Shown here piece by piece: positions 19,119 to 28,961 of a DNA stretch of 64,000 nt. Position numbers and translations under genes: made by a program. The first letter of the stretch is position 1. Each line of letters begins with the position of its first letter. The notes beneath the pieces are model-generated. The model was not told the DNA's origin. It saw only the letters and a program-made list of their open reading frames with translations, and did no database searches. The DNA lies in assembly GCF_023349125.1 (NCBI RefSeq), contig NZ_JAKIKT010000003.1:434001-498000 (forward strand), given 5' to 3'. Origin of the DNA: Shewanella corallii (GTDB taxonomy: Bacteria; Pseudomonadota; Gammaproteobacteria; Enterobacterales; Shewanellaceae).

Positions 19119-22100
19119 ATGTCAATGATTGAAACGGCTGTAAAAAGACCGGTCGCCGTGTGGATGATGATGTTGGCCATTATGCTGTTCGGCATGGTCA
19201 GCTTCTCCCGCCTGGCCATTAAACTGCTGCCGGACCTCAGCTACCCCACCCTCACGATTCGCACCATGTACGACGGTGCCGCACCTGTGGAGGTTGAGCA
19301 ACTGGTGTCCAAGCCCGTTGAAGAGGCGGTAGGCATAGTTAAGGGACTTCGTAAAATCAGCTCGGTATCCCGCTCCGGGATGTCCGATGTCGTGCTCGAG
19401 TTTGAATGGGGCACCAATATGGATATGGCCAGCCTCGATGTACGGGAAAAGCTGGACACCATCATACTGCCCCTGGATATCGATAAACCACTGCTGCTGA
19501 GATTCAACCCCAACCTTGACCCCATCATGCGTCTTGCCCTGTCACGGGAGGAAGCGTCAGGTGCTGACCTGAAACAGATGAGAACCTACGCAGATGAGGA
19601 ACTAAAGCGCCGTTTGGAAGCCCTCACCGGCGTGGCAGCGGTTCGTCTGTCAGGTGGTCTGGAGCAGGAAGTGCATATCTTGCTGGATCAGCAAAAGCTG
19701 AGTCAGCTCAATATCAGCGCCGATGACATTAAACAGCGTATCGCCCGGGAAAACGTCAATATCTCTGCAGGTAAAGTGGTGCAGGGTGAGAAAGAGTACC
19801 TGGTACGCACCGTCAACCAGTTCAAGACTCTGGATGAGCTGGGTCAGGTGATCGTATACCGGGACAACCAGCGTCAGGTACGACTGTTTGAAGTGGCGTC
19901 CATCATAGATGGTTTCAAGGAACGCACGGATATCACCCGCATCGGAGACCGAGAGTCCATTGAGTTAGCGATCTACAAAGAGGGCGACGCCAATACCGTT
20001 GCGGTAGCCAAAAAGCTCAAGCAGGCGATCAATCAGCTTAACGAGCGTAATAATGGCGATCAGCTTGAAGTGATTTACGATCAGTCTGAATTTATTGAAA
20101 GTGCCGTCAGTGAAGTCACCTCTGCCGCGATTCTCGGCAGCCTGCTGGCAATGCTGGTGATCTACCTGTTCCTGCGAGACATTATCCCAACCCTGATTAT
20201 CTCTGTGTCTATCCCCTTCTCTGTGATAGCCACCTTTAACATGATGCATTTCTCGGACATCAGTCTGAATATCATGTCCCTGGGGGGCATCGCTCTGGCG
20301 GTGGGCCTCCTGGTGGATAATGCCATTGTGGTGCTGGAAAACATCGACAGATGCCGTAAACAGGGGCTGAGTAAGGTTGAAGCTGCCATTCAGGGAAGTA
20401 AAGAGGTATCCGGTGCCATTTTCGCCTCGACGCTGACCACTCTGGCGGTGTTTGTCCCACTGATTTTTGTCGATGGTATTGCAGGCGCCCTGTTTGCCGA
20501 TCAAGCGTTAACCGTCACCTTCGCCTTGCTCTCCTCTTTACTGGTGGCACTGACTGCCATCCCTATGCTGGCCTCCAGAAAAGGCTTTCAGTCTCTGCCG
20601 GCACCGACGGCCAGGGCTCCCAAACCCAAGCCGACCACTCTGGGTGGAAAGTTCAAGCGATATGGCGCCACGGTATTCAGCTTCCCCTTTGTATTACTGC
20701 TGAACTATATCCCAAGCGCCCTGCTCACTATTGTCGTCACTCTGGGTAAGCTGCTTGCCTGGCTTGCGGGCCTGGTGATGCGTCCCCTCAGCAGTGCCTT
20801 TAACTGGGTTTACGCTTTACTGGAAAAGCTCTACCACGGCCTGCTTGAACTGGCACTGGCTCACAAGATGGGCGCACTGATATTGGCAATTGCTGTCAGT
20901 GCAGGCAGCGCCAGCTTGCTGCCTCGCCTGGGGATGGAACTGATCCCGCCGATGAATCAGGGTGAGTTCTACACTGAAATCCTGATGCAACCCGGTACAG
21001 AGGTATCTGAAACAGACAGAATACTGCAGGCACTGGCTCGCTCTATCAGCGACCGTGAAGATGTGAAGCATGTGTATTCACAGGCAGGCAGTGGTGGCCT
21101 GATGACCTCAGATACCAACCGTGGTGGCGAGAACTGGGGCCGTTTGCAAGTCGTGCTGGCCGATGCCAATGCCTACGATGCGGTCACCACAGAGTTGAGG
21201 CGCGCCATCAACCGGGTACCTGAACTGGAAGCCAATATCAAACACCCAGAGCTGTTCAGCTTTAAAACCCCTCTGGAGATTGAGCTGTCGGGCTATGACC
21301 TTGAAGTACTGAAACGTACCGGCGAGCAATTGGTTAATGCCCTGGATCGCTCAGACCGCTTTACCGACGTTAACACCAGTCTCAAAGATGGTCAGCCTGA
21401 GTTGACTATACGTTTTGATAACGCGCGTATCGCCGCGCTGGGACTGGATGCTCCGGCTATTGCCAACCGAATTGCCCAGCGGGTGGGCGGGACTGTTGCC
21501 AGTAAATACACAGTTCGTGACCGCAAGATCGACATCCTTATTCGCAGCGAAGAGGATGAACGGGATCAGGTGACTGATATCGAACAGATGATTATCAATC
21601 CGGGTAGCAACCAACCTTTGCCACTGCTGGCCATTGCCGATGTGGAACTGGCAACAGGTCCATCTGCCATTAACCGTATCAGTCAGCAGCGTGTGGCTTT
21701 GGTTACCGCTAATCTGGGCTGGGGAGATCTGAGTGATGCCGTCGCCGAAGCCAGGCAGATACTGGCTCAGGAACAACTGCCAAGCTCAGTACAGGCACGC
21801 TTTGGCGGTCAGAACGAGGAGATGGAAGCCTCCTTCCTGTCCCTGAAAATCGCACTGGCACTGGCTGTCTGTCTGGTATATCTGGTGATGGCCAGTCAGT
21901 TTGAGTCCCTGCTGCATCCGCTGTTTATTCTGATAGCTGTGCCTATGGCGATGAGTGGCAGTGTACTGGGCTTGTTCCTGACACAGACCCACCTGAGTGT
22001 GGTGGTATTTATCGGCCTGATCATGCTGGCGGGTATTGTGGTCAACAACGCGATTGTGTTGGTGGACAGGATTAATCAACTCAGAGCCGCCGGTGAAGAT

Positions 22101-22376
22101 AAAATCAGTGCAATTCGAGATGCGGCCCATTCCCGTCTGCGCCCCATCATTATGACGACAATGACCACGACTCTGGGCCTGCTACCCATGGCCATTGGAG
22201 TGGGAGATGGCAGCGAAGTACGTGCCCCTATGGCAATTACCGTAATTGCGGGTCTGTCGTTGGCCACCCTGTTAACCCTGGTGGTAATCCCTGTGCTTTA
22301 CGGTCTGTTTGACCGCAAACAGTTTGAGCCGGAAGATCCAGGCTCAAATCACCAGCCACAGGAGGTGACCCAATGA
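19119..22376 (+). CDS. RND efflux permease, first of a tandem pair
   Basis: A 1085-residue inner-membrane proton-driven exporter of the AcrB/HAE1 type. The start at MSMIETAVKRPVAVWMM follows AAGGAGAG at about 19104-19111. A reading begun at 19077 would overlap the adaptor gene. It shows twelve membrane helices and two periplasmic porter loops. TM4 reads GLLVDNAIVVLEN, keeping only the first Asp of the AcrB Asp-Asp pair. About 90 residues with two extra hydrophobic stretches lie between TM6 and TM7 (genomic 20590-20850), longer than in AcrB. The next permease gene overlaps by 4 bp (ATGA). Confidence 0.92.
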   Translation: MSMIETAVKRPVAVWMMMLAIMLFGMVSFSRLAIKLLPDLSYPTLTIRTMYDGAAPVEVEQLVSKPVEEAVGIVKGLRKISSVSRSGMSDVVLEFEWGTNMDMASLDVREKLDTIILPLDIDKPLLLRFNPNLDPIMRLALSREEASGADLKQMRTYADEELKRRLEALTGVAAVRLSGGLEQEVHILLDQQKLSQLNISADDIKQRIARENVNISAGKVVQGEKEYLVRTVNQFKTLDELGQVIVYRDNQRQVRLFEVASIIDGFKERTDITRIGDRESIELAIYKEGDANTVAVAKKLKQAINQLNERNNGDQLEVIYDQSEFIESAVSEVTSAAILGSLLAMLVIYLFLRDIIPTLIISVSIPFSVIATFNMMHFSDISLNIMSLGGIALAVGLLVDNAIVVLENIDRCRKQGLSKVEAAIQGSKEVSGAIFASTLTTLAVFVPLIFVDGIAGALFADQALTVTFALLSSLLVALTAIPMLASRKGFQSLPAPTARAPKPKPTTLGGKFKRYGATVFSFPFVLLLNYIPSALLTIVVTLGKLLAWLAGLVMRPLSSAFNWVYALLEKLYHGLLELALAHKMGALILAIAVSAGSASLLPRLGMELIPPMNQGEFYTEILMQPGTEVSETDRILQALARSISDREDVKHVYSQAGSGGLMTSDTNRGGENWGRLQVVLADANAYDAVTTELRRAINRVPELEANIKHPELFSFKTPLEIELSGYDLEVLKRTGEQLVNALDRSDRFTDVNTSLKDGQPELTIRFDNARIAALGLDAPAIANRIAQRVGGTVASKYTVRDRKIDILIRSEEDERDQVTDIEQMIINPGSNQPLPLLAIADVELATGPSAINRISQQRVALVTANLGWGDLSDAVAEARQILAQEQLPSSVQARFGGQNEEMEASFLSLKIALALAVCLVYLVMASQFESLLHPLFILIAVPMAMSGSVLGLFLTQTHLSVVVFIGLIMLAGIVVNNAIVLVDRINQLRAAGEDKISAIRDAAHSRLRPIIMTTMTTTLGLLPMAIGVGDGSEVRAPMAITVIAGLSLATLLTLVVIPVLYGLFDRKQFEPEDPGSNHQPQEVTQ

Positions 22377-25300
22377 GCCTGACTAAACTGGCTATTAAAC
22401 GGCCTGTCACCACCAGCATGTTCTTTCTGGCCATAGTGCTGTTTGGCATGGTTTCCAGCCGACTGCTGCCGCTGGAGCTATTTCCCGGGATTGATATCCC
22501 CCGGGTGTTTATCGAGGTGCCTTACCCGGGCTCCACCCCTGCAGAAGTAGAGCGCGAAGTCACTGAGGTATTGGAAGAAGCCCTGGCGACCATGAGTGGA
22601 ATCGATGAAATGCGCTCCAACTCAAGCCAGAATGGCGCCAATGTGCAGCTGCGCATGAAGTGGGGGGAAAATGTTGCTACCAAGGCACTGGAAGCCAGAG
22701 AGAAGATAGACTCAGTTCGACATCTGCTGCCGGATGATCTTGAACGTATCTTTATCCGTCAGTTCTCCACCTCTGACATGCCAATATTGACCCTGAGACT
22801 GTCCAGTGAGCGGGAACTGTCCGGTGCATTTGATCTGCTGGATAAACAGCTGAAAAAGCCGCTTGAGCGGGTTGCCGGTGTATCTCAGGTTACCCTTTAC
22901 GGCGTTGACCAAAAGCAGATTGAGATACGTGTCGATGCCAACAAACTGGCTGCCAGTGGCATCACGGCACAGGAGCTAAACCAGTTGATGCGCCGGTCCA
23001 ATTTTATTGTCAGCGGTGGCACCATGAGAACCGGTGGTACGGTTTATCAGGTTTCTCCCAAGGGAGAATATCGTTCAATCGATGAAGTCGCTGCTCAGGT
23101 ACTGCGGCCGGGATTGAACCTGGAAGATATTGCAAGCGTGACCTTTGCCCTGCCGGAGCCGGTCGAGGGCAGACATCTGGATCGTAAGTATGCTGTCGGG
23201 CTGGATGTCTTCAAGGAATCCGGTGCCAATCTGGTCGAGGTTTCCGAAAGAGTTATGAAGGTGGTTGAGGAGATTAAACAGGACCCTCAGTTTACCGGTA
23301 TTCGCCTCTATGTAATGGATAACTCGGCAGATGGCGTGAAATCCTCCCTGCAGGACTTGCTGGCAGCGGGACTTATCGGCGCTCTGATGTCATTCGCCGT
23401 GCTCTACCTGTTCCTGAGGGATATTCGTATGACCCTGGTGGTGGTTAGCTCAGTGCCTATCGCTATCAGCATGACACTGGCAGCCATGTATCTTCTCGGG
23501 TATAGCCTGAATGTACTGTCCATGATGGGACTGCTGCTCGCCGTAGGTATGCTGATTGATAATGCCGTGGTAGTGACAGAAAGCGTGTTGCAGGAAAAGC
23601 AAAAGCCCCATGCCCATGACACTGAAAGCGAGAAAGATGCGGTAATCAAAGGCGTGGATAAGGTGTCACTGGCCGTGCTGGCCGGAACCCTGACCACAGC
23701 CATAGTGTTCCTGCCCAATATTTTTGGGGTTAAGGTTCAGCTGACCATCTTCCTTGAACATGTGGCCATAGCTATCTGTATTTCGTTGCTGGCGTCACTT
23801 CTGGTGGCTAAAACCCTGATCCCTTTGATGCTGAGCAGGCTTAATATTCAGCCCAAGGCCAGCGCCGAATATCCAAAACTCATCGCCTTTTATCGTAAAA
23901 CTCTGGGATGGATCCTTTACCACCCCTGGAAAAGTGCAATTGGTGCCGTGGTCATTCTTGCTTCCACAGCCTTCCCGCTGAGTAATGTCAAAGAAGACCA
24001 AAATGAGGGTCAGTCGGACAATCGCCTGTTTATCAATTATCAAATTGAAGGACGTCATACTGTTGCCACAACAGAAGCGATGATCGACAGAATGGAGGAG
24101 TATCTGTATGCCAACAAAGACGCCTTTTACATAGACTCTGTTTACAGCTATTACAGCCCGGATGATGGTCAATCAACTCTGATCCTGCAAAAGGACCTCC
24201 CAGTCAGCATGACTGAGCTGAAAGAGAAAATACGTGAGGGCTTTCCGAAGTTTGCCTATGCCAAGCCGCAGTTTGGCTGGGGGAATGATGACAATGGCGT
24301 TCGTATCACCCTGATTGGACGCTCCACCTCAGAGCTGATCCGTATCAGTGAGCAAGTATTGCCACTGCTGGAAACCATCGAAGGGCTTGAAGATGTGCGC
24401 TCTGAATATAACGGTGGGCAGCAGGAGGTGATTGTCAGACTGGATCCCCAACTGGCTTCCCGCCTTGGGATAGATACTCAAACTCTGGCGAGCACCATTT
24501 CACTGGCCTTACGGGGAAATGCTCTGCGCTCGTTCCGTCATGATCCCAACGGTGAACTGAGAATCGAGCTGGGCTATGACAAGCTGTGGCGTGAATCCCT
24601 TGAGCAGCTTAAAGCCTTACCGGTTATCAGGTTCGATGACAGGGTGTACAGTCTGGAAAGCCTGGCAGATATCTCCATTCAGCCAAGATTCGACACCATA
24701 CGTCACTATGACAGACAAACCTCATTGCAGATTGGTGCCAACCTCAATGAGCTGACCACAGAAGAAGCCCGGGAACAGATCACCGAGGTGATGGATGCAG
24801 TCTCCTTTCCTCCCGGATATCGCTACTCTCTGACCGGTGGTTTCCAACGCCAGGATCAGGAGCAGCAGATTATGATAACCAATATGATTCTGGCCATTGC
24901 CATGATCTACATAGTGATGGCGGCCCTGTTTGAATCCCTGCTGTTGCCAAGTGCCATTATCACTTCAATTCTGTTCGCTATTACAGGCGTATTCTGGGCG
25001 CTGCTGTTCACAGGCACCCCAATGGAAGTGATGGCGATGATCGGCATACTGGTACTGATGGGGGTTGTTGTGAACAACGGAATTGTGCTTGTGGATCAGA
25101 TCAACCAGATGACCCCCGAGCTGGACCAGTTGTCAGACACCATTCTGGAGGTCTGTCTGACCCGCCTGCGTCCGGTGCTGATGACAGTGGGCACAACAGT
25201 ATTGGGGCTTATCCCACTGGCCATGGGTGAAACTCAGATAGGAGGCGGCGGTCCACAGTACGCGCCAATGGCAATTGCCATTATTGGTGGCCTCACCTTC

Positions 25301-25429
25301 TCGACTGTGACCAGTCTGTATCTGGTCCCACTCTGCTATCAGGGGCTTTTCCATATGCGCCACGCCAGTGCAGTGAGGCTTGGTCAGGCAGAGCGCTTCT
25401 CAAGACGTGCCCTGCCCTGGATAAGCTGA
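22373..25429 (+). CDS. RND efflux permease, second of a tandem pair
   Basis: A 1018-residue AcrB/HAE1-type permease, divergent in sequence from the first. It begins MSLTKLAIKRPVTTSMFFL and has TM4 with GMLIDNAVVVTES. It lacks the long TM6-TM7 insert of its neighbour. Two different permeases in tandem behind one adaptor suggest a heteromeric pump, as in the MdtBC arrangement. This is inferred from gene order only. The ATG overlaps the previous stop, and a terminator follows 9 bp after the stop. Confidence 0.92.
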   Translation: MSLTKLAIKRPVTTSMFFLAIVLFGMVSSRLLPLELFPGIDIPRVFIEVPYPGSTPAEVEREVTEVLEEALATMSGIDEMRSNSSQNGANVQLRMKWGENVATKALEAREKIDSVRHLLPDDLERIFIRQFSTSDMPILTLRLSSERELSGAFDLLDKQLKKPLERVAGVSQVTLYGVDQKQIEIRVDANKLAASGITAQELNQLMRRSNFIVSGGTMRTGGTVYQVSPKGEYRSIDEVAAQVLRPGLNLEDIASVTFALPEPVEGRHLDRKYAVGLDVFKESGANLVEVSERVMKVVEEIKQDPQFTGIRLYVMDNSADGVKSSLQDLLAAGLIGALMSFAVLYLFLRDIRMTLVVVSSVPIAISMTLAAMYLLGYSLNVLSMMGLLLAVGMLIDNAVVVTESVLQEKQKPHAHDTESEKDAVIKGVDKVSLAVLAGTLTTAIVFLPNIFGVKVQLTIFLEHVAIAICISLLASLLVAKTLIPLMLSRLNIQPKASAEYPKLIAFYRKTLGWILYHPWKSAIGAVVILASTAFPLSNVKEDQNEGQSDNRLFINYQIEGRHTVATTEAMIDRMEEYLYANKDAFYIDSVYSYYSPDDGQSTLILQKDLPVSMTELKEKIREGFPKFAYAKPQFGWGNDDNGVRITLIGRSTSELIRISEQVLPLLETIEGLEDVRSEYNGGQQEVIVRLDPQLASRLGIDTQTLASTISLALRGNALRSFRHDPNGELRIELGYDKLWRESLEQLKALPVIRFDDRVYSLESLADISIQPRFDTIRHYDRQTSLQIGANLNELTTEEAREQITEVMDAVSFPPGYRYSLTGGFQRQDQEQQIMITNMILAIAMIYIVMAALFESLLLPSAIITSILFAITGVFWALLFTGTPMEVMAMIGILVLMGVVVNNGIVLVDQINQMTPELDQLSDTILEVCLTRLRPVLMTVGTTVLGLIPLAMGETQIGGGGPQYAPMAIAIIGGLTFSTVTSLYLVPLCYQGLFHMRHASAVRLGQAERFSRRALPWIS

Positions 25430-25437
25430 CAAAGACG

Positions 25438-25464
25438 AAAAAGGCGTCATCCGGCGCCTTTTTT
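25438..25464. terminator. Bidirectional terminator between the RND operon and the YfcC gene
   Basis: Stem AAGGCG (25441-25446) with CGCCTT (25455-25460), T-run on the plus strand and matching A-run on the other side. It serves both convergent units. Confidence 0.85.
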
Positions 25465-25480
25465 ATTCAGTCCTTGCTAA

Positions 25481-27016
25481 TCAGGCAAAGCCCAACACAT
25501 GACCGCCAATCACCATCACACTGGAGCCCGCCACCAACATCAGCATAAAGCGCCAGATAAACTTCACCCAGTCGCCCCAGTCAACGCGGCACACACCCAG
25601 AGTCGCCATCAAAGAGGCAGAGGTTGGTACCAGAATATTGGTAAAACCATCACCCAGCTGGAATGCCAGTACAGCCACCTGACGGCTAACACCCACGATA
25701 TCGGCCAGTGGCGCCATCAATGGCATAGTCAGTGCGGCCTGGCCGGTGCCTGAGGTCACAAAGAAGTTAAATACTGACTGGAACAGATACATAAACCAGG
25801 CTGAAACCACATCCGGCAACTGACCAATCCCCTGACCGGCAGCGTTCAATATGGTGTTCAGCACACTTGGTTCTGTCGCCTTGCCGCCACCGAGCAACAG
25901 CAAAATACCGGATGCACAGCCAACCAGCACGGCAGGTTCAATCATGGTTGCTGCGCCCTGCTTAAAACTGCGGGCGATGGTATTCATGTTCATTCCATTT
26001 AAGCGGAATACCACACCGATAATACCGACGATAATACCCATGGTGAAAAACTGGCTGGCGATTTCAGGGATAAACCAGGCATGGGCCACCACTCCCCAAA
26101 CCACCCAGAAAATGGTTCCGGCAATTGCCGCCAGTACCAACCAATCACCCAGATTAAAGCGGCTTTCCAGGCTGGAATTGGATTGTTGCTCTCTGAAATG
26201 CGCATCGGAGTGATAGCTGTATGACAGCTCAGGAGTTTTCTGGATCCTGGATGCATAACGCATAGTGAAAAGAATACCCATCAGGGTGAATCCCATCCAC
26301 ATAGGCAGACGCACTTCGGTACCTGACAGAACAGGTACACCGGCAATCCCCTGCGCGATAGCCACGCCAAAAGGGTTCATCCAGCTACTGGCAAAACCAA
26401 CCTGGGTTGCGACATAGGTCACCATCACTGTGGTCATGCCGTCATAGCCCATACGTATCATCAAAGGGCAGATAATAATGGCAAAAGCGATGGCTTCTTC
26501 GCCCATCCCGAAGACGGCGCCCCCAAGAGAGAACAGGGTAAACAAGGCGGGAATAAACAGCTTCTCGTTGCCGCGGGTTTTGTCAATCAAACGCAAAATG
26601 CCGTTGTCTATGGTACCTGTGGCCATCACCACACCGAAGGAACCACCAATCACCAACATAAACATAATTACGCCGATGGCGCTGCCCCACTTGGAGCCGG
26701 AGGTCAGGCCTTCAAACGCAAAGTTAAGAAAGCCAACGCCGCCACCGCCCTCGAACAAGCCTACAGGCTGCGTCAGCGGTTCCCCGGCGTCATCGAGGGC
26801 AAATTGGAAGGAGCCCGGGTTAACCACATCCCGGCTTTTCTCGACACCATCGACCACATAGGTGATCTCCTGAGTCTGAAATGACCCGATGGGAACAAAA
26901 TAGGTCAGCAGTGCAGCGGCAAAAGCCACAAAAAAGATAATCACCAGAGTATCTGGCATTTGCCATCCGCGGGATGGCGCCTGACTCGGGGCAGCAGTTT
27001 GTTGATGCAAGGACAT
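25481..27016 (-). CDS. YfcC-family carrier (DcuC/arginine-ornithine-antiporter-like)
   Basis: A 511-residue inner-membrane protein with about 12-14 helices. The N-terminal TLVIIFFVAFAAALLTYFVPIG, then GMGEEAIAFAIIICPLM (about residues 166-182), and the C-terminal SGTGQAALTMPLMAPLADIVGVSRQ are typical of the YfcC family. These proteins are annotated either as C4-dicarboxylate or basic amino-acid carriers, and the substrate here is not known. The ATG at 27016 lies inside one arm of a 12-bp inverted repeat and has no clear Shine-Dalgarno. A second Met at 26959 is possible. Confidence 0.85.
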   Translation of the reverse strand: MSLHQQTAAPSQAPSRGWQMPDTLVIIFFVAFAAALLTYFVPIGSFQTQEITYVVDGVEKSRDVVNPGSFQFALDDAGEPLTQPVGLFEGGGGVGFLNFAFEGLTSGSKWGSAIGVIMFMLVIGGSFGVVMATGTIDNGILRLIDKTRGNEKLFIPALFTLFSLGGAVFGMGEEAIAFAIIICPLMIRMGYDGMTTVMVTYVATQVGFASSWMNPFGVAIAQGIAGVPVLSGTEVRLPMWMGFTLMGILFTMRYASRIQKTPELSYSYHSDAHFREQQSNSSLESRFNLGDWLVLAAIAGTIFWVVWGVVAHAWFIPEIASQFFTMGIIVGIIGVVFRLNGMNMNTIARSFKQGAATMIEPAVLVGCASGILLLLGGGKATEPSVLNTILNAAGQGIGQLPDVVSAWFMYLFQSVFNFFVTSGTGQAALTMPLMAPLADIVGVSRQVAVLAFQLGDGFTNILVPTSASLMATLGVCRVDWGDWVKFIWRFMLMLVAGSSVMVIGGHVLGFA

Positions 27017-27056
27017 TTATATTGCCGATTATTATTTTAAAAAACGGCAATATAAA
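27016..27056 (-). promoter_or_regulatory. 12-bp perfect inverted repeat at the yfcC-like start
   Basis: TTTATATTGCCG (27016-27027) and CGGCAATATAAA (27045-27056) are separated by 17 A/T-only bases. The arm nearest the gene ends on the A of the ATG. In RNA it would fold over the initiation region. In DNA it looks like a two-part operator. Confidence 0.6.
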
Positions 27057-27091
27057 CCAAAGCTGCGGCCCCGCCCAGAGTGAAAGGTACA

Positions 27092-27127
27092 ATTCTTTGA
27101 CTTTCTGCGCATAAACAATCAAAGAAT
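27092..27127. repeat. 9-bp perfect inverted repeat between panF and the yfcC-like gene
   Basis: ATTCTTTGA (27092-27100) and TCAAAGAAT (27119-27127) are separated by 18 bases. It starts 10 bp after the panF stop. It has no T-run, so it may be an operator rather than a terminator. Confidence 0.5.
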
Positions 27128-27136
27128 GTGCATAGT

Positions 27137-28582
27137 CTACAGCGAAGCTGCGCGACGGGTTCGTCTGCGCTCTATCCAGACAACCGATATCATGGCCATG
27201 GCAGACAGTAAAAGCGCAGGCACGATCGGGTGAACCTTGGCTGGCAATGGCACCAACTGCAACATCGCCAGATACCCCACCAAACCCGTGACCATGGCGG
27301 CAAAGGCAGCATTACCCGATACATTTTTGATAAAGAGTCCGGCAATGACCGGCCACAGGAATACCGCCTGCAAGGCGCCGAATGCTGCCAGATTCAACCA
27401 CACAATCATATCCGGCGGTTTCAGCGCCCACCAAGCAGCCAGTGCAGTTATCACCACCATGGCCCCACGGGTCAACAGCAGCTGGCGCTCCGCGGATAAA
27501 GTCTTGGCTCCGGATTGTTCACGCTCTCTCACCAGGGCATCACGTATCATGGTTACCGCAGATTGCAGCAGCATGGAGTCCACCGAGGACATAACCGCGG
27601 CAATGGGCGCCGCCAGCAGGATACCTGCCACCCAGGGGGAAAACAGATTACTTATAAGGGTCGGCATTATAGTGTCAGGTACCTGGAGCTCAGGATATAA
27701 CGCCCTGCCAAAGAAGCCGCACAGATGAGGTACAAGGGTCATAAAGACGCTGATTAACGTCCCCCATAAAATCCCTCTCCCCAGCGCACTCTTGTCTTTC
27801 ACCGCCAGCAGACGAACCAGAGTGTGAGGCAGGCCCATTGTGCCGAAGCAGATAAGCACCCAGAACGAGAGCATCATGGGCCATCCCAATTGCTGTTCTC
27901 CTCCCATGGGAGAAAACAACGCAGGTTTTTCTGTGGCCAGCAGGGTCAACTTGTCGCCAAAACCAGGTGCTGACACAGTAGCGAATAACAAAAGCAACAC
28001 ACCGGCCAGCATGACAACGCCCTGCACTGCATCCGTTGTCGCTACAGCCCGAAAACCACCTGTCAGCGTGTAGGCCAGTACTGTCAGTACAAAAATCGCC
28101 AACCCAATTTCATAGCTGATGCCACTGACACCGGCAAACAGCCGGGCCCCGCCAATAAACTGAACTGTGATCATGGCAATAAAACCCAGTACCAGTGACC
28201 CTATGGCAAGCCGGCTCAACCAGGGGTGATTAAATCTGGCATCCAGCCATTCCAGCAAAGTACTGTGCTGGCTTTTCATCGCCACAAATTTAGGCCCGAG
28301 CACACCCATGGTGAGCATGGCAACCGGCACCTGGATCAGGGCCAGCCAAACCCAGCCCAGACCTATGTTGTAAGCGGCACCCGGACCACCGATAAAAGAG
28401 CTGGCGCTGGTATAGGTGGCGACCAGAGTCAGCGCCAACATAGGCCCATTCAGAAAACGCCCGCCAATAAAAAACTGTTTGGCTTTGTCCTGGTGTAACC
28501 CTGCTGAAAAGCGGCGACTGAGTCCCCTGCTGATAAGCAAACTGAGCACCAAATAAAGCAAAATAGGGATAAGTGTGGTCAT
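27137..28582 (-). CDS. panF: Sodium/pantothenate symporter
   Basis: A sodium:solute symporter (SSS family) of 481 residues that imports pantothenate. The start is placed at MTTLIPILLYLVLSLLISR, whose ATG overlaps the yhdT stop (ATGA). The open frame further upstream to 28816 is only the shadow of yhdT. Family segments include FIGGRFLNGPMLALTLVATYTSASSF from about residue 36 (sodium and substrate site region) and GGFRAVATTDAVQGVVM. Pairing with the DUF997 protein YhdT is the E. coli order and supports the PanF assignment. E. coli prmA is not downstream here. Confidence 0.9.
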   Translation of the reverse strand: MTTLIPILLYLVLSLLISRGLSRRFSAGLHQDKAKQFFIGGRFLNGPMLALTLVATYTSASSFIGGPGAAYNIGLGWVWLALIQVPVAMLTMGVLGPKFVAMKSQHSTLLEWLDARFNHPWLSRLAIGSLVLGFIAMITVQFIGGARLFAGVSGISYEIGLAIFVLTVLAYTLTGGFRAVATTDAVQGVVMLAGVLLLLFATVSAPGFGDKLTLLATEKPALFSPMGGEQQLGWPMMLSFWVLICFGTMGLPHTLVRLLAVKDKSALGRGILWGTLISVFMTLVPHLCGFFGRALYPELQVPDTIMPTLISNLFSPWVAGILLAAPIAAVMSSVDSMLLQSAVTMIRDALVREREQSGAKTLSAERQLLLTRGAMVVITALAAWWALKPPDMIVWLNLAAFGALQAVFLWPVIAGLFIKNVSGNAAFAAMVTGLVGYLAMLQLVPLPAKVHPIVPALLLSAMAMISVVWIERRRTRRAASL

Positions 28583-28770
28583 AGCTTGTTGCCCGCTCTC
28601 AAGCCAATCAATGCCAACAGCAGGATTGCTGGCGCCATCAAACAGGAAAACCAGAACCAGACAGGCAAGCCATGCCAAAGAGGAAGGTCGCTGAGCAGCA
28701 AAGGCCCGGCACACCAAAGCAGAAAGTAGCCCAGGGTCAGAAAAAGAGTAAGTCTGGGAAGCGAAAACAT
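28579..28770 (-). CDS. yhdT: DUF997 family small membrane protein YhdT
   Basis: A 63-residue protein with two hydrophobic helices (about 8-27 and 36-57). The pattern LTLGYFLLWC...LPVWFWFSCLMAPAILLL matches YhdT of E. coli (LTLLYLAVWL...FPRWFEMACILTP), which is about 80 residues. Its role is unknown, though it always seems to sit in front of panF. It is joined to panF by a 4-bp overlap. The 190 bp upstream should hold the promoter, but none was clear by eye. Confidence 0.8.
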   Translation of the reverse strand: MFSLPRLTLFLTLGYFLLWCAGPLLLSDLPLWHGLPVWFWFSCLMAPAILLLALIGLRAGNKL

Positions 28771-28917
28771 AGTATCCCCGAATATTCATCCTGCATTGCA
28801 TCGGAAACTGACGCAAAGTTCAGACAATGACCTCTGATACAGCAGGATTTCCTTAAAGGACGCGGATTCTAGATCACATCCGGGTTGTGAGCAACGTCAT
28901 CACGTCCCGTGAAAACG

Positions 28918-28943
28918 ACAAACGCTCCCATGGGAGCGTTTGT
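28918..28943 (-). terminator. Likely terminator after ycaR
   Basis: A 26-base perfect palindrome (ACAAACGCTCC-CATG-GGAGCGTTTGT) begins 19 bp after the ycaR stop. On the minus strand a weak T tract (CGTTTT) follows. Confidence 0.65.
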
Positions 28944-28961
28944 GACTCAGCGTACGGCTTA

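Noticed and set aside
28583..28816. Upstream extension of panF
   Set aside because: This stretch is yhdT read in another frame; the panF ATG overlaps the yhdT stop.
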